A stretch of DNA of 13,290 bases, from contig CAIKYN010000246.1 in the NCBI GenBank assembly GCA_903831635.1, positions 1 through 13,290 of the forward strand, read 5' to 3'. Position 1 is the stretch's first letter. Each line of letters begins with the position of its first letter. The notes under the pieces are model-generated. The model was not told the origin of the DNA. It saw nothing but the letters and a program-made list of their open reading frames with translations, and searched no databases. This document shows positions 1-7,059 of the stretch, in pieces. Origin of the DNA: an uncultured Spartobacteria bacterium. Lineage in GTDB: Bacteria; Verrucomicrobiota; Verrucomicrobiia; Chthoniobacterales; UBA6821. Position numbers and translations under genes: made by a program.

Positions 1-290
1 AGTGGTTTGAAGGCGTAGCGGTAAATCTGATGATTGAACCAGAAGGTGCCGCGGTTCACTGGCTCGATGGGATCGGGGATGTGCTTGATGTTGGCGTAGT
101 CATCACCCGGGTCCTCTTGCGAGTTGGAAGGTGAGGCAATCTCTTTGCCGGATTTGGCAGTCTTGCTAATCGTGACTTCGGGCTTTGTTTGATTCGATGA
201 CGTGGTCTCTGCGTGAACTCCTGCAAAAGCCAATCCCGAGATGACCACAAGGAGAGACCAGATGGATCGAGGGGATTTAGTGATGTTCAT
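1..290 (-). CDS. mlaA: MlaA (VacJ) family outer-membrane phospholipid transport protein, N-terminal part
   Basis: The gene starts at the ATG read at 290-288 and runs off the left edge, so only about 96 residues are visible. After a basic, hydrophobic leader (residues 1-28) and a polar linker rich in Ser, Lys and Thr comes the segment IPDPIEPVNRGTFWFNHQIY, followed by YAFKPL. This matches the conserved opening of MlaA proteins (DP.EP.NR..F.FN, then a KP motif). MlaA sits in the outer membrane and removes phospholipids from its outer leaflet, handing them to MlaC. It follows mlaC after a 26-base gap and is the last visible gene of the bioA-mla operon. Oddly, the leader has no lipobox cysteine: it ends in an Ala-x-Ala-like site (GVHA/E), so it looks like a signal peptidase I substrate and not the lipoprotein known from E. 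coli. Family assignment is firm; the lack of lipidation is inferred from the leader. Confidence 0.88.
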   Translation of the reverse strand, partial: MNITKSPRSIWSLLVVISGLAFAGVHAETTSSNQTKPEVTISKTAKSGKEIASPSNSQEDPGDDYANIKHIPDPIEPVNRGTFWFNHQIYRYAFKP

Positions 291-316
291 TGGTAGTGAG
301 AGTTGAGGCCGAGTCG

Positions 317-898
317 TTACTTGGTCTCTGCTGCGGAGCGGCGCATGGCGGAGAGGAGAGTCTCGGTTCCACCTTGCTTGAACTCTGAATCAAATTGGCT
401 ACGGTAGTCAGCAACCAGGCTGACTCCCTCAATGACCACATCGGTGATGGTCCAGCTACCGCTCTGGTCCTCCATGCGGTAAACTGTATCGTAACGGCTG
501 CCCTTGTACATCGCAGTCGTGGGGACCTCGACCCGGCCAAGGGCCGTGGAACTGGAGGGTTTGAACTCCACTTGGGGGAACTCTCCGGGAGTGAACTTCG
601 CCGTGTAGGTACGCAGGATCATGACGGTGAAGAGTTTAGTCGCCTCCTGCTGCTGGGCTGGGGTGAGCTGCTTCCAGGCAGGGCCGATCGAGCGGCGGGT
701 CATGACACCGAAGTTGAGGATCTTCTCCAGAGGGGGCTTGATTGCGGCAATGAGGGCATCGCGGGTCTTCGCCTGCTTGACGATGGAGACAACCTCGTCA
801 ACGGATGCTTTGAGTCGATTCTCAGCCGCATCGTTCGCTCCATGAGCGAAGCCAGTGAAAAGTCCGATCAGGAGTGATGTCAGAAGAAGTTTCTTCAT
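317..898 (-). CDS. mlaC: MlaC family periplasmic phospholipid-binding protein
   Basis: This 193-residue protein fits the usual MlaC (Tol_Tol_Ttg2) length. It has a signal peptide at residues 1-20 (MKKLLLTSLLIGLFTGFAHG) with a likely cleavage before AND. Family hallmarks are visible: the segment around residues 63-90 with FGVMTRRSIGPAW and LTPAQQQEATKLF, the following LRTYTAKF, and the C-terminal ITDVVIEGVSLVADYRSQF with a nearby GGTETLL. MlaC is the soluble carrier that ferries phospholipid across the periplasm between MlaA in the outer membrane and the MlaFED complex in the inner membrane. Its ATG overlaps the mlaD stop in an ATGA arrangement, implying coupled translation, and mlaA follows after 26 bases. 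The first ATG gives a complete signal peptide, which supports this start. Confidence 0.95.
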   Translation of the reverse strand: MKKLLLTSLLIGLFTGFAHGANDAAENRLKASVDEVVSIVKQAKTRDALIAAIKPPLEKILNFGVMTRRSIGPAWKQLTPAQQQEATKLFTVMILRTYTAKFTPGEFPQVEFKPSSSTALGRVEVPTTAMYKGSRYDTVYRMEDQSGSWTITDVVIEGVSLVADYRSQFDSEFKQGGTETLLSAMRRSAAETK

Positions 899-1386
899 GG
901 GTTTGTTGGACCATTTTTCTCTTTGGTATTCGTCCCTTTGTCAACTGATCCGAAGGCCATCTTTCCGATCAGGGACTCCAGATCCACCGCCGACTCTGTC
1001 AGGGTGATCCGCTCGCCTGGTTTCAGGATGGTTTCATCGGCTCCAGGGGAGATGGCCACATACTTGTCTCCGATGAGTCCGGAGGTCTTGATGGAGGCCA
1101 TGGAGTCGGTCGGCAAATGAAGAACTGAAGTGATCTTCAGGGTGACGATCGCGCTGAAGTCGGAAGGCTCCATCCTGACGGCCTCAACCCGTCCCACGGT
1201 GACACCCGACATCAGGACGCTGCTTCCCGAGTGAAGGCCACCGGCATTCGCGAATCGGGACTCGATCTGGTAGGTCTCTCCCTGGATCAAGGAGCCTGTC
1301 CCAACCTTGAGAGTGAGGTAGGTGATGGCACCGATTCCGAGCAGCACGAAGAGCCCGACCAAGAATTGGAGTTTGGTGTTTTTCAT
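895..1386 (-). CDS. mlaD: MlaD family MCE-domain subunit of the phospholipid ABC transporter
   Basis: The chosen start is the ATG at 1386-1384, giving 163 residues. The open frame extends further upstream, but that part lies inside mlaF and does not look like protein of this family. Residues 8-27 form one membrane helix, and residues about 38-117 form an MCE domain with GSSVLMSGVTVGRVEAV and the conserved TSGLIGDKYVAISPG. SAVDLESLIGKMAFG at residues 132-146 resembles the post-MCE segment of MlaD. The polar tail at residues 147-163 is short. MlaD is anchored in the inner membrane, forms a hexameric ring on MlaFE and contacts MlaC, providing the lipid channel. It lies 7 bases after the mlaF stop and overlaps the mlaC start by 4 bases. 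No Shine-Dalgarno motif precedes the start, so its translation probably depends on coupling to mlaF. Confidence 0.94.
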   Translation of the reverse strand: MKNTKLQFLVGLFVLLGIGAITYLTLKVGTGSLIQGETYQIESRFANAGGLHSGSSVLMSGVTVGRVEAVRMEPSDFSAIVTLKITSVLHLPTDSMASIKTSGLIGDKYVAISPGADETILKPGERITLTESAVDLESLIGKMAFGSVDKGTNTKEKNGPTNP

Positions 1387-1393
1387 AGAAAGT

Positions 1394-2194
1394 TCAGCTG
1401 GCTTGAAAATCGCTCCGGATTGAGTAAAGGGATTCACGCAAGGCCTCGGTACTATCTCGAAATCCGGCCACGACGGGGTCGGATGAGGAGGAGAAATCAC
1501 CGGGCGTCCCCTCAAAGCAAATTCGCCCCCCGTTCAAAAGTGCCACGCGATTGCTTGCCACCAATGCCTCCGGCACATCGTGGGTGACGATGAGTGCGGT
1601 GAAGTTGAAGCGACGCTGGTATTTCACGATCATTGAGAAAACGGCATTGCGACGCAACGGGTCAAGCCCCGCGGTGGGCTCGTCGAAGAGGACGAGTTCG
1701 GGACGTGTCACGATGGCACGGGCCAGGGCAAGGCGTTTCTGCATCCCTCCGGACATTTGGCTGGGGAATCGGTCGCGGTAGCTCTCGAGCTCCAGTTGGG
1801 CTAGCGCATCCATGCTACGTTGCTGGATCTCTTGCGAATCAAGATCGGTGGTCTGCTCCAGCGGGAGGGAGACATTTTCCAGAGCGGAGAGTGAGTCGAA
1901 GAGGGCGTTGTTCTGAAAGAGGAAGCTGCAGCGTTTGCGGAAATCGGCGCGGGTCTCCTTGTCAGAGATGACAAGGGGGCGGCCTTCGAAACTGATCATC
2001 CCCGAATCCTGCTGCATGACGCCGGCCAGGCACTTCAGAAAGACAGATTTTCCGGTGCCGCTGGGTCCAAGTACTGTGAAAATGCTCCCGCGTTGGACGC
2101 GAAGATCGACCCCTTCAAGCACGGGGCGTTCGCCGAAGCTCTTGACGAGTTGCTCGACCTGGAGCAGCGGGGCGTCTGTTGAAGGAGGGTTCAT
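1394..2194 (-). CDS. mlaF: MlaF family ATP-binding subunit of the phospholipid ABC transporter
   Basis: This 266-residue ABC ATPase is full length for MlaF. It has Walker A GPSGTGKS (residues 43-50), a Q-loop FLFQNN (91-96), the signature MSGGMQKR (147-154), Walker B LVLFDEP (167-173), a D-loop AGLDP and the switch histidine in IVTHDVPEA (H205). The SGGM form of the signature with KRLALARA is typical of the Mla/Ttg2A branch. The protein powers lipid movement by the inner-membrane MlaFED complex from the cytoplasmic side. Its ATG overlaps the mlaE stop by one base (TGATG). In E. coli the C-terminal end of MlaF contacts the STAS protein MlaB; no mlaB is found here, so either another protein fills that role or the complex works without it. 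Confidence 0.94.
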   Translation of the reverse strand: MNPPSTDAPLLQVEQLVKSFGERPVLEGVDLRVQRGSIFTVLGPSGTGKSVFLKCLAGVMQQDSGMISFEGRPLVISDKETRADFRKRCSFLFQNNALFDSLSALENVSLPLEQTTDLDSQEIQQRSMDALAQLELESYRDRFPSQMSGGMQKRLALARAIVTRPELVLFDEPTAGLDPLRRNAVFSMIVKYQRRFNFTALIVTHDVPEALVASNRVALLNGGRICFEGTPGDFSSSSDPVVAGFRDSTEALRESLYSIRSDFQAS

Positions 2195-3003
2195 CAGATG
2201 AAAAAGGAACTCACCACGTAGTCGGCGACAAGAACCATGATACTCGAGATCACGACGGCACGCGTGGTGGCCGCGCTGACGGCCCGGGCTCCCGTCTCCG
2301 AATGGTTCCTATCGGCATGGAAGCCCTGATAGGCGCAGATGGTGACCGAGAGGAGGCCGAAGACGGCCGCCTTGATGAAGCATTCCCGAAGGTCACGCGA
2401 TTCGACTGCTCTCTGGATAGAGGACCAATAGACACCGGAATCAACTCCCAGAAGCGCTGACCCGGAGAGACTCCCTCCCCAGAAGCCAATGACCACAAAG
2501 AGGGCGGTCTGAAAGGGGTAAACAATCAGGGCGGCGATCAGTCGCGGGGTGACAAGGTAGCCGTGACTCTCCACGCCCATGGTCTCAAGGGCCACGATCT
2601 GCTCGCTATTGCGTTGAATGCCGAGTTCCGCGGCCAAAGCGGACCCCGACTGACCGATGAGCATGAGTGCCGCGAGGACGGGACCCATTTCCCTGATGAG
2701 GCTCAGAGAGACCATCGCCCCTAAGAGACCCTCTGATCCAAAGCGGCTGAGGATATGGTAACCCTGGAGGCCGAGGACGAGTCCTGTGAAGAGACCGACG
2801 ATCAAGATCACCGGAAGGCAGACTGTCCCCTGCTCATAGATGGCACGGATGACCCTGCGGAAAAGGCGCTTTGTAGTGGCCGCGGCACTGAACGATCTGC
2901 CGGTGAATAGGGCGATGTCGCCGAATCCCGAAACAATCCGAATGGTTTCTCGTCCGAGAGCGGAGATCATGAACGGCGATTTTGCCAGAAAGGTTCTGGT
3001 CAT
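2194..3003 (-). CDS. mlaE: MlaE family permease of the phospholipid ABC transporter
   Basis: This 269-residue protein has several hydrophobic helices and the conserved core of the MlaE/TrnE permease family: GLQGYHILSRFGSEGLLG (residues 78-95), LIREMGPVLAALMLIGQSGS (102-121), AAELGIQRNSEQIVALETMG (124-143), the TPR motif after it, and the C-terminal ATTRAVV...VADYV. It is the inner-membrane channel component pairing with MlaF and MlaD. Two positions differ from the form I remember for the family: the usual GR before the GSA motif is GQ (Q118), and the usual GTM after AAE is GIQ. Its ATG overlaps the bioA stop in an ATGA arrangement, so the gene appears translationally coupled to bioA. No STAS domain is fused to it. 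Confidence 0.94.
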   Translation of the reverse strand: MTRTFLAKSPFMISALGRETIRIVSGFGDIALFTGRSFSAAATTKRLFRRVIRAIYEQGTVCLPVILIVGLFTGLVLGLQGYHILSRFGSEGLLGAMVSLSLIREMGPVLAALMLIGQSGSALAAELGIQRNSEQIVALETMGVESHGYLVTPRLIAALIVYPFQTALFVVIGFWGGSLSGSALLGVDSGVYWSSIQRAVESRDLRECFIKAAVFGLLSVTICAYQGFHADRNHSETGARAVSAATTRAVVISSIMVLVADYVVSSFFI

Positions 3004-4343
3004 GCAACGCCCTGACTTTCCCGGTCAGCATTGTTCAAAAAGGCTTTGATCACACCAAACGCCCGATCGATCTGCTCATTTGTGATGCAGTACGGGGGCA
3101 TGATGTAGAGGACATTTCCGAGGGGTCTGAGTAAAATCCCGTGCTCTTGTGCAAATGTTGCGAGCTGCCTTCCTGCTGACGCTGAGTAACTCGTATCATC
3201 AGCGACCAGATCAAAGGCGGCGATTCCTCCCAGTACGCGTGGATGCTTGATTGAGGGATGACTCGATATCAGATCAAGATGTCGATGCAGCTGCTCATGA
3301 ATGCGAGCGACCTGACCCAGGGAGTCCGACGACGCATGGAGATCAAGGCTGGCAAGAGCGGCAGCACAGGCGACGGGATTCGCCGTATAGCTGTGACCGT
3401 GGGCCAGTGCGGTGGAGAAGTCGTTGCCAAGGAAGGAATCGAAGAGATCATTCGATGCGATCGTGACCGCGAGGGGGAGGATCCCTCCGGTGATTCCCTT
3501 CGAGAGGCAGATTAGATCCGGAATGAATCCGGTCTGCTGATACGCGAAGAAACTCCCCGTTCTGCCAAATCCTGTCATTACCTCGTCATAGATCACTGGA
3601 ATGCTATGCTCGCGAAACAGTTCGCTGAGTTTCTTCAGGAAACGATGAGAATGGAAGCGCATCCCTCCCGCACCCTGCACCAAGGGCTCGACGATGAGGC
3701 CGGCAATGCTCTCTCCATCGGTTTCGAGTGTCCGACGGATTTCGTTTAATGCAGCCTGCTCTCCCTCCTCATTGAGAAATCCCTCAAAGACCAGTGGAAC
3801 AGGGAGGGAGAGGGTCTCGAAGAGCATTCCTTGGAAGGCATTGAAGAAGCCGGAACTCCGTCCCACGCTCATGGCCCCGACGGTATCCCCGTGATAGCTA
3901 CCCCGCAGCGTAGCAAAGAGACGCCGTGGGGTGCCGCGATTCACCCAGTACTGATGCGCGATCTTGAGGGCGGCCTCGACCGCCGTGGAGCCATTGTCGG
4001 AGTAGAAGACCTTCGCGCTTCCGGTCAGCCCGGCTTTCTCCAACAGGCGTTCTGCTAGGGTCACGGCAGGCTCGTGCGTGGCTCCCGCGAACTGGACATG
4101 ATCGAGCTTCAGGATCTGATCGGAGACCGCGCGAGCCAGCTCGGGGCGACCATGACCATGAAGATTCACCCACCATGAGGAGATCATGTCGAGGTACTCA
4201 CGGCCCTCGGTATCTCGAAGCACGGCCCCGGAGCCTCCGGCCATGGGAATCGGTTCCCTTCCAAGCCCATGTTGGGTGAAGGGATGCCAGACCGCAGCGG
4301 CGTCACGGGTCAGAAGATGGGAGGGCAAGTCCGAGGAATCCAT
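3000..4343 (-). CDS. bioA: Adenosylmethionine-8-amino-7-oxononanoate aminotransferase
   Basis: This 447-residue class III PLP aminotransferase makes 7,8-diaminopelargonate from 7-keto-8-aminopelargonate with S-adenosylmethionine as amino donor, a cytoplasmic step of biotin synthesis. BioA-specific motifs are present: VWHPFTQ (residues 18-24), ISSWWVNLHGHGRPEL (54-69), FAGATHEPA (85-93), FYSDNGSTAVEAALK (113-127) and YHGDTVGAMSVG (150-161). PLP contacts include D253 in IYDEVMTGFGRTG and the Schiff-base lysine K282 in CLSKGITGG. HSYTANP lies at 317-323. The length and complete motif set suggest an active enzyme. It is the first gene of the operon, its stop overlapping the mlaE ATG. No bioB, bioF, bioD or bioC is nearby, so the rest of the pathway must be elsewhere or the organism imports intermediates. 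Confidence 0.95.
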   Translation of the reverse strand: MDSSDLPSHLLTRDAAAVWHPFTQHGLGREPIPMAGGSGAVLRDTEGREYLDMISSWWVNLHGHGRPELARAVSDQILKLDHVQFAGATHEPAVTLAERLLEKAGLTGSAKVFYSDNGSTAVEAALKIAHQYWVNRGTPRRLFATLRGSYHGDTVGAMSVGRSSGFFNAFQGMLFETLSLPVPLVFEGFLNEEGEQAALNEIRRTLETDGESIAGLIVEPLVQGAGGMRFHSHRFLKKLSELFREHSIPVIYDEVMTGFGRTGSFFAYQQTGFIPDLICLSKGITGGILPLAVTIASNDLFDSFLGNDFSTALAHGHSYTANPVACAAALASLDLHASSDSLGQVARIHEQLHRHLDLISSHPSIKHPRVLGGIAAFDLVADDTSYSASAGRQLATFAQEHGILLRPLGNVLYIMPPYCITNEQIDRAFGVIKAFLNNADRESQGVA

Positions 4344-4403
4344 GAAAGAAGTGACATCACAACGGAATCAGGCTGGATTTGGAAATTGTAAATTCTCCAC
4401 CCG
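4344..4403. promoter_or_regulatory. Shared divergent promoter region of bioA-mla and the MFS gene
   Basis: Only 60 bases separate the bioA start (minus strand) from the MFS start (plus strand), so promoters for both transcription units should lie here or inside the opposite gene. AT-rich TTGTAAATT at 4386-4394 could serve as a -10 box for the plus-strand gene, and its complement contains TTTACA, which could serve as a -35 box for bioA. GTGACATCAC (4351-4360) is a short inverted repeat with 4-base arms. No convincing two-box promoter is visible for either direction. Confidence 0.35.
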
Positions 4404-5717
4404 ATGAAGCCGCTTCCTGATTATGCCCGCGAGAAATGGATCGTGCTCGGAATGCTCTGGCTGGTCTGCATGCTGAACTACGCGGACCGTCAGGCTATCA
4501 GCAGTCTCTTTCCCATGTTGGAAAAGGACTTTGGCTTCTCCAAAGCTCAGCTCGGCCTGATCGGCAGCGCCTTTATGTGGGTCTATGCGGCCTCGGCTCC
4601 CTTAGCCGGATTTGCAGGGGATCGCCTCTCGCGCAAGGGGCTGATCCTGGGGGGATGTTTCTTCTGGAGCATCATGACGGCGCTTACGGGATGGTGCTGG
4701 AAGCTGTGGCAGTTTGTTTCGGCGCGGGCGTTGATCGGACTGGGGGAATCGGTCTACTTCCCGGCGGCTGCCTCAATGCTCTCTGACTACCATGGGACGC
4801 GGACGCGTTCGACGGCGCTCTCTTTGCATCAGTCTGCCGTTTATATCGGAACGATCGCGGGTGGATGGCTGGGTGCAGTGCTTGCGCAGCGCTATGGGTG
4901 GCGTTGGGCCTTCTACGGCTTTGGGGCTGCGGGAGTTGTGGTTTCGCTTCTGCTTCTGCTCAGACTTCGGGAACCGCGCCGAGTTTCTTCGGAAATACAC
5001 TCGACGACTGAATCCCAATCCATGGCACCCCTTGGATTTCTAAAGACGTTGCGGACCCTACTCTCGAAACCCGGCGTGCTCCTGCTAATGCTGGCCTTCG
5101 CCTGCGCGAATGGCGTCGGATCGATCTTCCTGATCTGGGCGCCGACGTTCCTCTTTGAGAAGTTTCATTTGGGTTTGGTTGCTGCAGGGTTTTCCGCCGT
5201 GGCGGCGATCCAGTTGGCGAGTGCTTTCGGTGCTCCGCTCTCAGGCATCCTTGCAGACCGCCTTGTGATCAAGCTTCGGGGGGGGCGGATGGTAGTGCAG
5301 GCCTCGGGTCTCTTGCTTGGGTCGCTCTGCGTGGTGGCCGTTGCCATGGCACCAACGATGGGGATGCTGATGGTCGCCATGGCCTGCTTCGGTTTCTGCA
5401 AGGGAGCTTATGATGGCGGGATCTTTGCCTCGGTCTTTGAGTTTGTGGAGCCGGGCCAACGGGCCTCTGTGGTGGGACTCATGAATCTTCTTGGATGGGG
5501 AGGTGGGGCCCTTGGTCCCTTAGCCGTCGGGATCCTCTCAACCTATGGATCAGGAACACCCATGGCTCGCATAAGCGGAGCGATCGCCTGGAGCGGGCTC
5601 GCCTATCTGGTGGCGGCCGGGTTGATCCTGGGAAGTTTTAAGATCTACCGCAGGATGCCACACTTCTCTTCCATCTCGGCAGGTGTGGAGGAGCGGTGCT
5701 CCATGGAGGAGAGGTAG
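4404..5717 (+). CDS. Major facilitator superfamily transporter, probable anion:cation symporter or Spinster-like type
   Basis: This 437-residue, twelve-helix protein begins MKPLPDYAREKW and carries LNYADRQ in helix 1 (residues 24-30), the cytoplasmic loop motif GDRLSRKG (72-79), RALIGLGESVYFPAA (108-122) and YGWRWAF (164-170). A central hydrophilic loop (about 189-210) separates the two six-helix halves. The NYADRQ and GLGES.YFPAA motifs are typical of the organic-anion symporter and Spinster-like branches; the substrate cannot be read from the sequence. It is divergent from bioA, so a link with biotin or pimelate uptake is conceivable but unsupported. Its last 73 bases overlap the tail of the convergent exported-protein gene. 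The polar tail after the last helix (about residue 415 on) lies in that overlap. Confidence 0.9.
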   Translation: MKPLPDYAREKWIVLGMLWLVCMLNYADRQAISSLFPMLEKDFGFSKAQLGLIGSAFMWVYAASAPLAGFAGDRLSRKGLILGGCFFWSIMTALTGWCWKLWQFVSARALIGLGESVYFPAAASMLSDYHGTRTRSTALSLHQSAVYIGTIAGGWLGAVLAQRYGWRWAFYGFGAAGVVVSLLLLLRLREPRRVSSEIHSTTESQSMAPLGFLKTLRTLLSKPGVLLLMLAFACANGVGSIFLIWAPTFLFEKFHLGLVAAGFSAVAAIQLASAFGAPLSGILADRLVIKLRGGRMVVQASGLLLGSLCVVAVAMAPTMGMLMVAMACFGFCKGAYDGGIFASVFEFVEPGQRASVVGLMNLLGWGGGALGPLAVGILSTYGSGTPMARISGAIAWSGLAYLVAAGLILGSFKIYRRMPHFSSISAGVEERCSMEER

Positions 5718-6421
5718 CTGTCTGAGTGGGGTAGGGGACGATTGATGTTCGCGGGATGTTCCAAGCGCGAAAAAAGCATCCGATGGATGCGGCTCAGCGG
5801 AACGGTTTTTTCCCCATAACCGCCGGGGATATTGTTTTGTGGAAGGTTGCTGGACCAGAAGGTAAGGGTTCTGGCGGTTGAATCCTGACGCAGAAAAATC
5901 ACCGAATGACCATGCTCGGTGGCACCGATTCCATCGTTCCAGAAGATCTTGAGGAAATCTCCTGGTTGGGCCTGCGAGAGATCGGTGAAGTTGGGTCCGA
6001 GTCCGAGTTCGTAGAAGAGGCGCGCCGTTCCTGGACCATTGGCATTCCAGCGTCCCCAGATCCCTGTGCCGTCGGGTTGCCCGTTCGGCTTTAAGGCATG
6101 AACAGTTTCGGGACTGAGGGAGAGTTGGTGACTTGATTGAAGGGCTGAAAGGGTCTTCAGAAAAACCAGATAGGTCGCCTCGGAGCAGTAGCTCGGTGTG
6201 GCATGTGAGGGTCGAATCTCCAACATGCCGCTCGTTGTCGTGACAGCATCCCGAAGTTCACGATTTGCATTCGATGAGGTCGAGTATCCGCCCCCGCTCG
6301 GCATCTGATGCATGGACTCCAGGACTAAATGGTTGATGTCGCTTGGATTTGCTTCCGCATGAAGCATGCTCATGGAAAGAATCGCAGTAGTAAGGGAGAT
6401 AACAAAAATCCGCGATGTCAT
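5645..6421 (-). CDS. Exported protein with an NlpC/P60- or CHAP-like cysteine peptidase fold (probable)
   Basis: Starting at the ATG read at 6421-6419 the protein has 258 residues; a GTG directly before it is an alternative. Residues 1-22 form a signal peptide ending in LHA/EA. The mature part has PSYCSEATYLVFL (Cys79), a QPGDFLKIFWND strand, GATEHGHSVIFL (His170 and His172) and TFWSSN (Asn192). Order and spacing of Cys, His and Asn resemble papain-like cell-wall peptidases, but I do not recognise a named family. It should act in the periplasm, perhaps on peptidoglycan or a peptide amide. The last 24 residues are polar, lie in the region overlapping the MFS gene, and may be an added tail. Its start overlaps by seven bases the start of the opposite peptidase-like gene. 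Exported status is well supported; enzymatic role is inferred from motifs. Confidence 0.75.
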   Translation of the reverse strand: MTSRIFVISLTTAILSMSMLHAEANPSDINHLVLESMHQMPSGGGYSTSSNANRELRDAVTTTSGMLEIRPSHATPSYCSEATYLVFLKTLSALQSSHQLSLSPETVHALKPNGQPDGTGIWGRWNANGPGTARLFYELGLGPNFTDLSQAQPGDFLKIFWNDGIGATEHGHSVIFLRQDSTARTLTFWSSNLPQNNIPGGYGEKTVPLSRIHRMLFSRLEHPANINRPLPHSDSYLSSMEHRSSTPAEMEEKCGILR

Positions 6422-7059
6422 CACCGCACAGCATCAATCAATCTAGCTTATCTGCAAAGGGGATCCTTACGGGATCTGTCGTTCTTTTGCTGGTGGTTAT
6501 TTCCGGTGCTGCTCTTTGCTGGTGGCCGCATCCGATCAGCGCAAGTGGTGGGATTCCGATCCCAGGTGAGATCGTGATTTCCGTTCCGCAGTTTCTGCAG
6601 GGTGATCCGCAGTGGGGGAATGACCAACTCGGGAATACTCCCGCTTCCATGCGGGGGGAGGGGTGTGCTGTTACTTCAGCGGCGATGCTGCTCTCCCACT
6701 ATGGAATGGATGCCGATCCGGGGCGCCTCAACATTTTTCTAAAACAGCACAATGGTTATGAGGGGCAGGCGTGGCTGAAGTGGGAATCGGCTGCCGAATA
6801 CTCTCCGGGTCTTGTCGAAAAGAACTACGAAGCCCTTCCTTCCTATGGCCTGATCGATTGGAATCTCCTGCACGGGAATCCGGTGATCGTGCGCCTCAGG
6901 CTGCCGAGCGGTATCACACACTTCGTTGTGATTGTTGGGAAACGGGGGTTTGATTATCTCATCCGTGACCCCTCCTCGCATGGTGAGGGGAAGATCTATC
7001 CACTGAAGGAACTCGGGGTTCCTATCGAAGCCCTGCGCTATTACCGACGCCTTCCTTAG
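6415..7059 (+). CDS. Membrane-anchored peptidase C39-like (Peptidase_C39_2) protein
   Basis: This 214-residue protein has a signal anchor at residues 16-37 (ILTGSVVLLLVVISGAALCWW), placing the rest outside the inner membrane. The C39_2 domain covers about 55-210: VPQFLQGDPQWGND (57-70, with a Gln suited to the oxyanion hole), GEGCAVTSAAMLLSHYG (81-97, catalytic Cys84), the DPGRLNIFL helix, GNPVIVRL, THFVVIVG (His169) and YLIRDPS (Asp185). The Cys-His-Asp triad looks intact. Related domains cleave peptide bonds or bind peptidoglycan-type substrates; there is no ABC transporter part as in bacteriocin exporters. The start at 6415 keeps the membrane segment whole, but it lies seven bases inside the opposite gene. 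The last 38 bases overlap the tail of the convergent MHS transporter gene. Confidence 0.87.
   Translation: MSSPHSINQSSLSAKGILTGSVVLLLVVISGAALCWWPHPISASGGIPIPGEIVISVPQFLQGDPQWGNDQLGNTPASMRGEGCAVTSAAMLLSHYGMDADPGRLNIFLKQHNGYEGQAWLKWESAAEYSPGLVEKNYEALPSYGLIDWNLLHGNPVIVRLRLPSGITHFVVIVGKRGFDYLIRDPSSHGEGKIYPLKELGVPIEALRYYRRLP

Noticed and set aside
56..250. Minus-strand frame of 64 codons at the left edge
   Set aside because: The adjacent frame on the same strand encodes the MlaA opening with DPIEPVNR, so this is an out-of-frame shadow.
1387..1515. Upstream extension of mlaD to an earlier ATG
   Set aside because: The extra 43 residues lie inside mlaF and do not resemble MlaD; the ATG at 1386 gives the usual N-terminal membrane helix.
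6422..6424. GTG as start of the exported papain-like protein
   Set aside because: It adds only one residue ahead of an ATG that already gives a full signal peptide, so ATG at 6421-6419 is preferred.
6415..7059. Bacteriocin-processing peptidase system
   Set aside because: The C39-like domain is stand-alone with a membrane anchor; no ABC exporter domains or double-glycine leader peptide genes are nearby.
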